A DNA stretch of 32,148 bases. It comes from Oribacterium sp. UBA4274 (GTDB lineage Bacteria > Bacillota > Clostridia > Lachnospirales > Lachnospiraceae). The stretch is taken from positions 1 through 32,148 of the forward strand of contig DGVW01000047.1 of the NCBI GenBank assembly GCA_002396005.1, in the 5' to 3' direction. The notes beneath the pieces were generated by a model. It saw only the letters and a list, made by a program, of their open reading frames with translations, was not told the DNA's origin and searched no databases. The translations under genes were made by a program, and so were the position numbers. Shown piece after piece: positions 31,356 to 32,148 of this stretch (positions within the stretch are counted from its first letter, which is position 1; each line of letters begins with the position of its first letter).

Positions 31356-32148
31356 ATGAACAAAAATGAACAGTTTACTGTTAAAATAGAAGATTTTTCA
31401 AGTGAAGGACTCGGCATCGGTAAAACCGATGCCGGGTTTGTGTGGTTTATAAAGGATACTGTTATCGGGGATACCGTCCGTGCAGCAGCCACAAAGGTAA
31501 AAAAGAATTATGGGTTTGCAAGACTTGTGGAGGTCATCGAAGCAAGTGAATACCGCAAGAAGCCGGAGTGTGCTATCGCAAGAAGATGCGGAGGCTGTCA
31601 GCTTCAGCAGATGAGTTATGAGGCACAGCTTCGGTTCAAGAGTGACAAGGTCTATAACAATCTGACACGTATAGGTGAGGTGGAGAGTGAGGTTCTGGAT
31701 GCGGTTTTTGAACCGATTGTTGGTATGAAAAAACCTCTCCGTTATCGCAACAAGGCTCAGTTCCCGATTTCACGCAGTAAAGATGGAAGGATCATCGCAG
31801 GCTTCTATGCTGGAAGAACTCACGATGTTATAGAGTGTGAGGACTGTCTTCTCGGTGTGGAGGAGAATAAAGTTATCCTTGGGAAGATCATCGCCTGGAT
31901 GGAGACTTTTGATATCGATCCTTATGATGAGAAATCCGGAAAGGGCCTTGTTAGGCATGTTCTTATAAGGAAAGGATTTACATCGGGACAGAGGATGGTC
32001 TGCCTTGTAGTGAATGGAACTGATATTCCGCACAGGGATGAGCTTCTTAAGAGTCTGTGTGGCAGCTCTGCTCAAGGAACTATGGGTGATTGCTATTCTG
32101 CCGGATGTAAAGATGCTGGAGAAAGTGGCAGAGACAAGGGCGGAGATG
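31356..32148 (+). CDS. TRAM-domain rRNA uracil-5-methyltransferase (RlmCD/RumA type), 5' part
   Basis: The first 264 residues of a SAM-dependent enzyme that methylates uracil C5 in 23S rRNA; the frame is open to the window end. A TRAM domain (about 4-62, KIEDFSSEGLGIGK) binds RNA. The iron-sulfur cluster cysteines are seen as C78 and CGGC (RRCGGCQLQQMSYEAQL), with a fourth in ECEDCLLG. The central domain follows (KKPLRYRNKAQFPISR, GFYAGRTHDVIECEDC). Near the end the protein enters a Gly/Ser/Cys-rich stretch (GSSAQGTMGDCYSAGCKDAG) not usual at this place. The SAM-binding domain and catalytic Cys lie outside. Start: GGAG eight bases before ATG. Confidence 0.9.
   Translation, partial: MNKNEQFTVKIEDFSSEGLGIGKTDAGFVWFIKDTVIGDTVRAAATKVKKNYGFARLVEVIEASEYRKKPECAIARRCGGCQLQQMSYEAQLRFKSDKVYNNLTRIGEVESEVLDAVFEPIVGMKKPLRYRNKAQFPISRSKDGRIIAGFYAGRTHDVIECEDCLLGVEENKVILGKIIAWMETFDIDPYDEKSGKGLVRHVLIRKGFTSGQRMVCLVVNGTDIPHRDELLKSLCGSSAQGTMGDCYSAGCKDAGESGRDKGGD

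Overview
The window looks like chromosomal DNA of a motile, Gram-positive anaerobe of the Lachnospiraceae type (Butyrivibrio/Roseburia/Lachnospira-like). This rests on tandem flagellins, a T-box leader, strong AGGAGG-type ribosome binding sites, several secreted cell-wall hydrolases and wall-binding repeats, an ECF vitamin-type transporter, YhaM and MutS2. Genus is inference; there is no rRNA or other taxonomic marker here. Nothing looks like phage, transposon, tRNA or CRISPR.

Layout. (1) 1-706: the 3' end of a GH1 6-phospho-beta-glucosidase gene and its terminator. (2) 720-6650: an AT-rich-looking block with an HTH regulator plus small partner behind an operator-like palindrome, a small reverse-strand HTH protein, two large flagellins and a zinc-ribbon protein. 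It is closed by a terminator that is nearly a copy of the one that opens it. The first flagellin carries an unrecognised insert of about 460 residues. The second carries an HEXXH...E zinc-protease domain, the hallmark of proteolytic flagellins (flagellinolysins). (3) 6727-10004, reverse strand: a complete ECF transporter (S component, EcfT, fused double ATPase), divergent from an isochorismatase-family hydrolase. (4) 10.9-18.3 kb: secreted wall-remodelling genes (L,D-transpeptidase, NlpC/P60, GH25 lysozyme, choline-binding-repeat protein), interrupted by a HIT protein and a T-box-controlled amino-acid:sodium symporter. The gap at 13.1-13.3 kb holds a cluster of DnaA-box-like nonamers and a very long palindrome. 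(5) 18.6-24.2 kb: a sugar-phosphate nucleotidyltransferase, a DUF5711-like membrane protein, ROK glucokinase, a sensor kinase and, convergent to it, an OmpR-type response regulator. (6) 24.4-32.1 kb: MutS2 (reverse), a divergent HtrA-like pseudoprotease, YhaM exoribonuclease, a TPR-like/degenerate-GGDEF protein and the start of a TRAM-domain rRNA methyltransferase that runs off the end.

The most interesting unit is 2174-6522: two adjacent flagellins whose surface-exposed middle regions are replaced by large domains, one a predicted zinc protease and the other unknown and cysteine-bearing. The two could co-assemble into a filament with enzymatic or binding surfaces. Proteolytic flagellins are a described family. 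The large-insert partner, the zinc-ribbon protein beside it and the duplicated flanking terminators are what I could not place. Three proteins look like catalytically degenerate family members (HtrA-like, GGDEF, second ABC domain of the ECF ATPase). All motif calls were made by reading; no alignment or database search was run.
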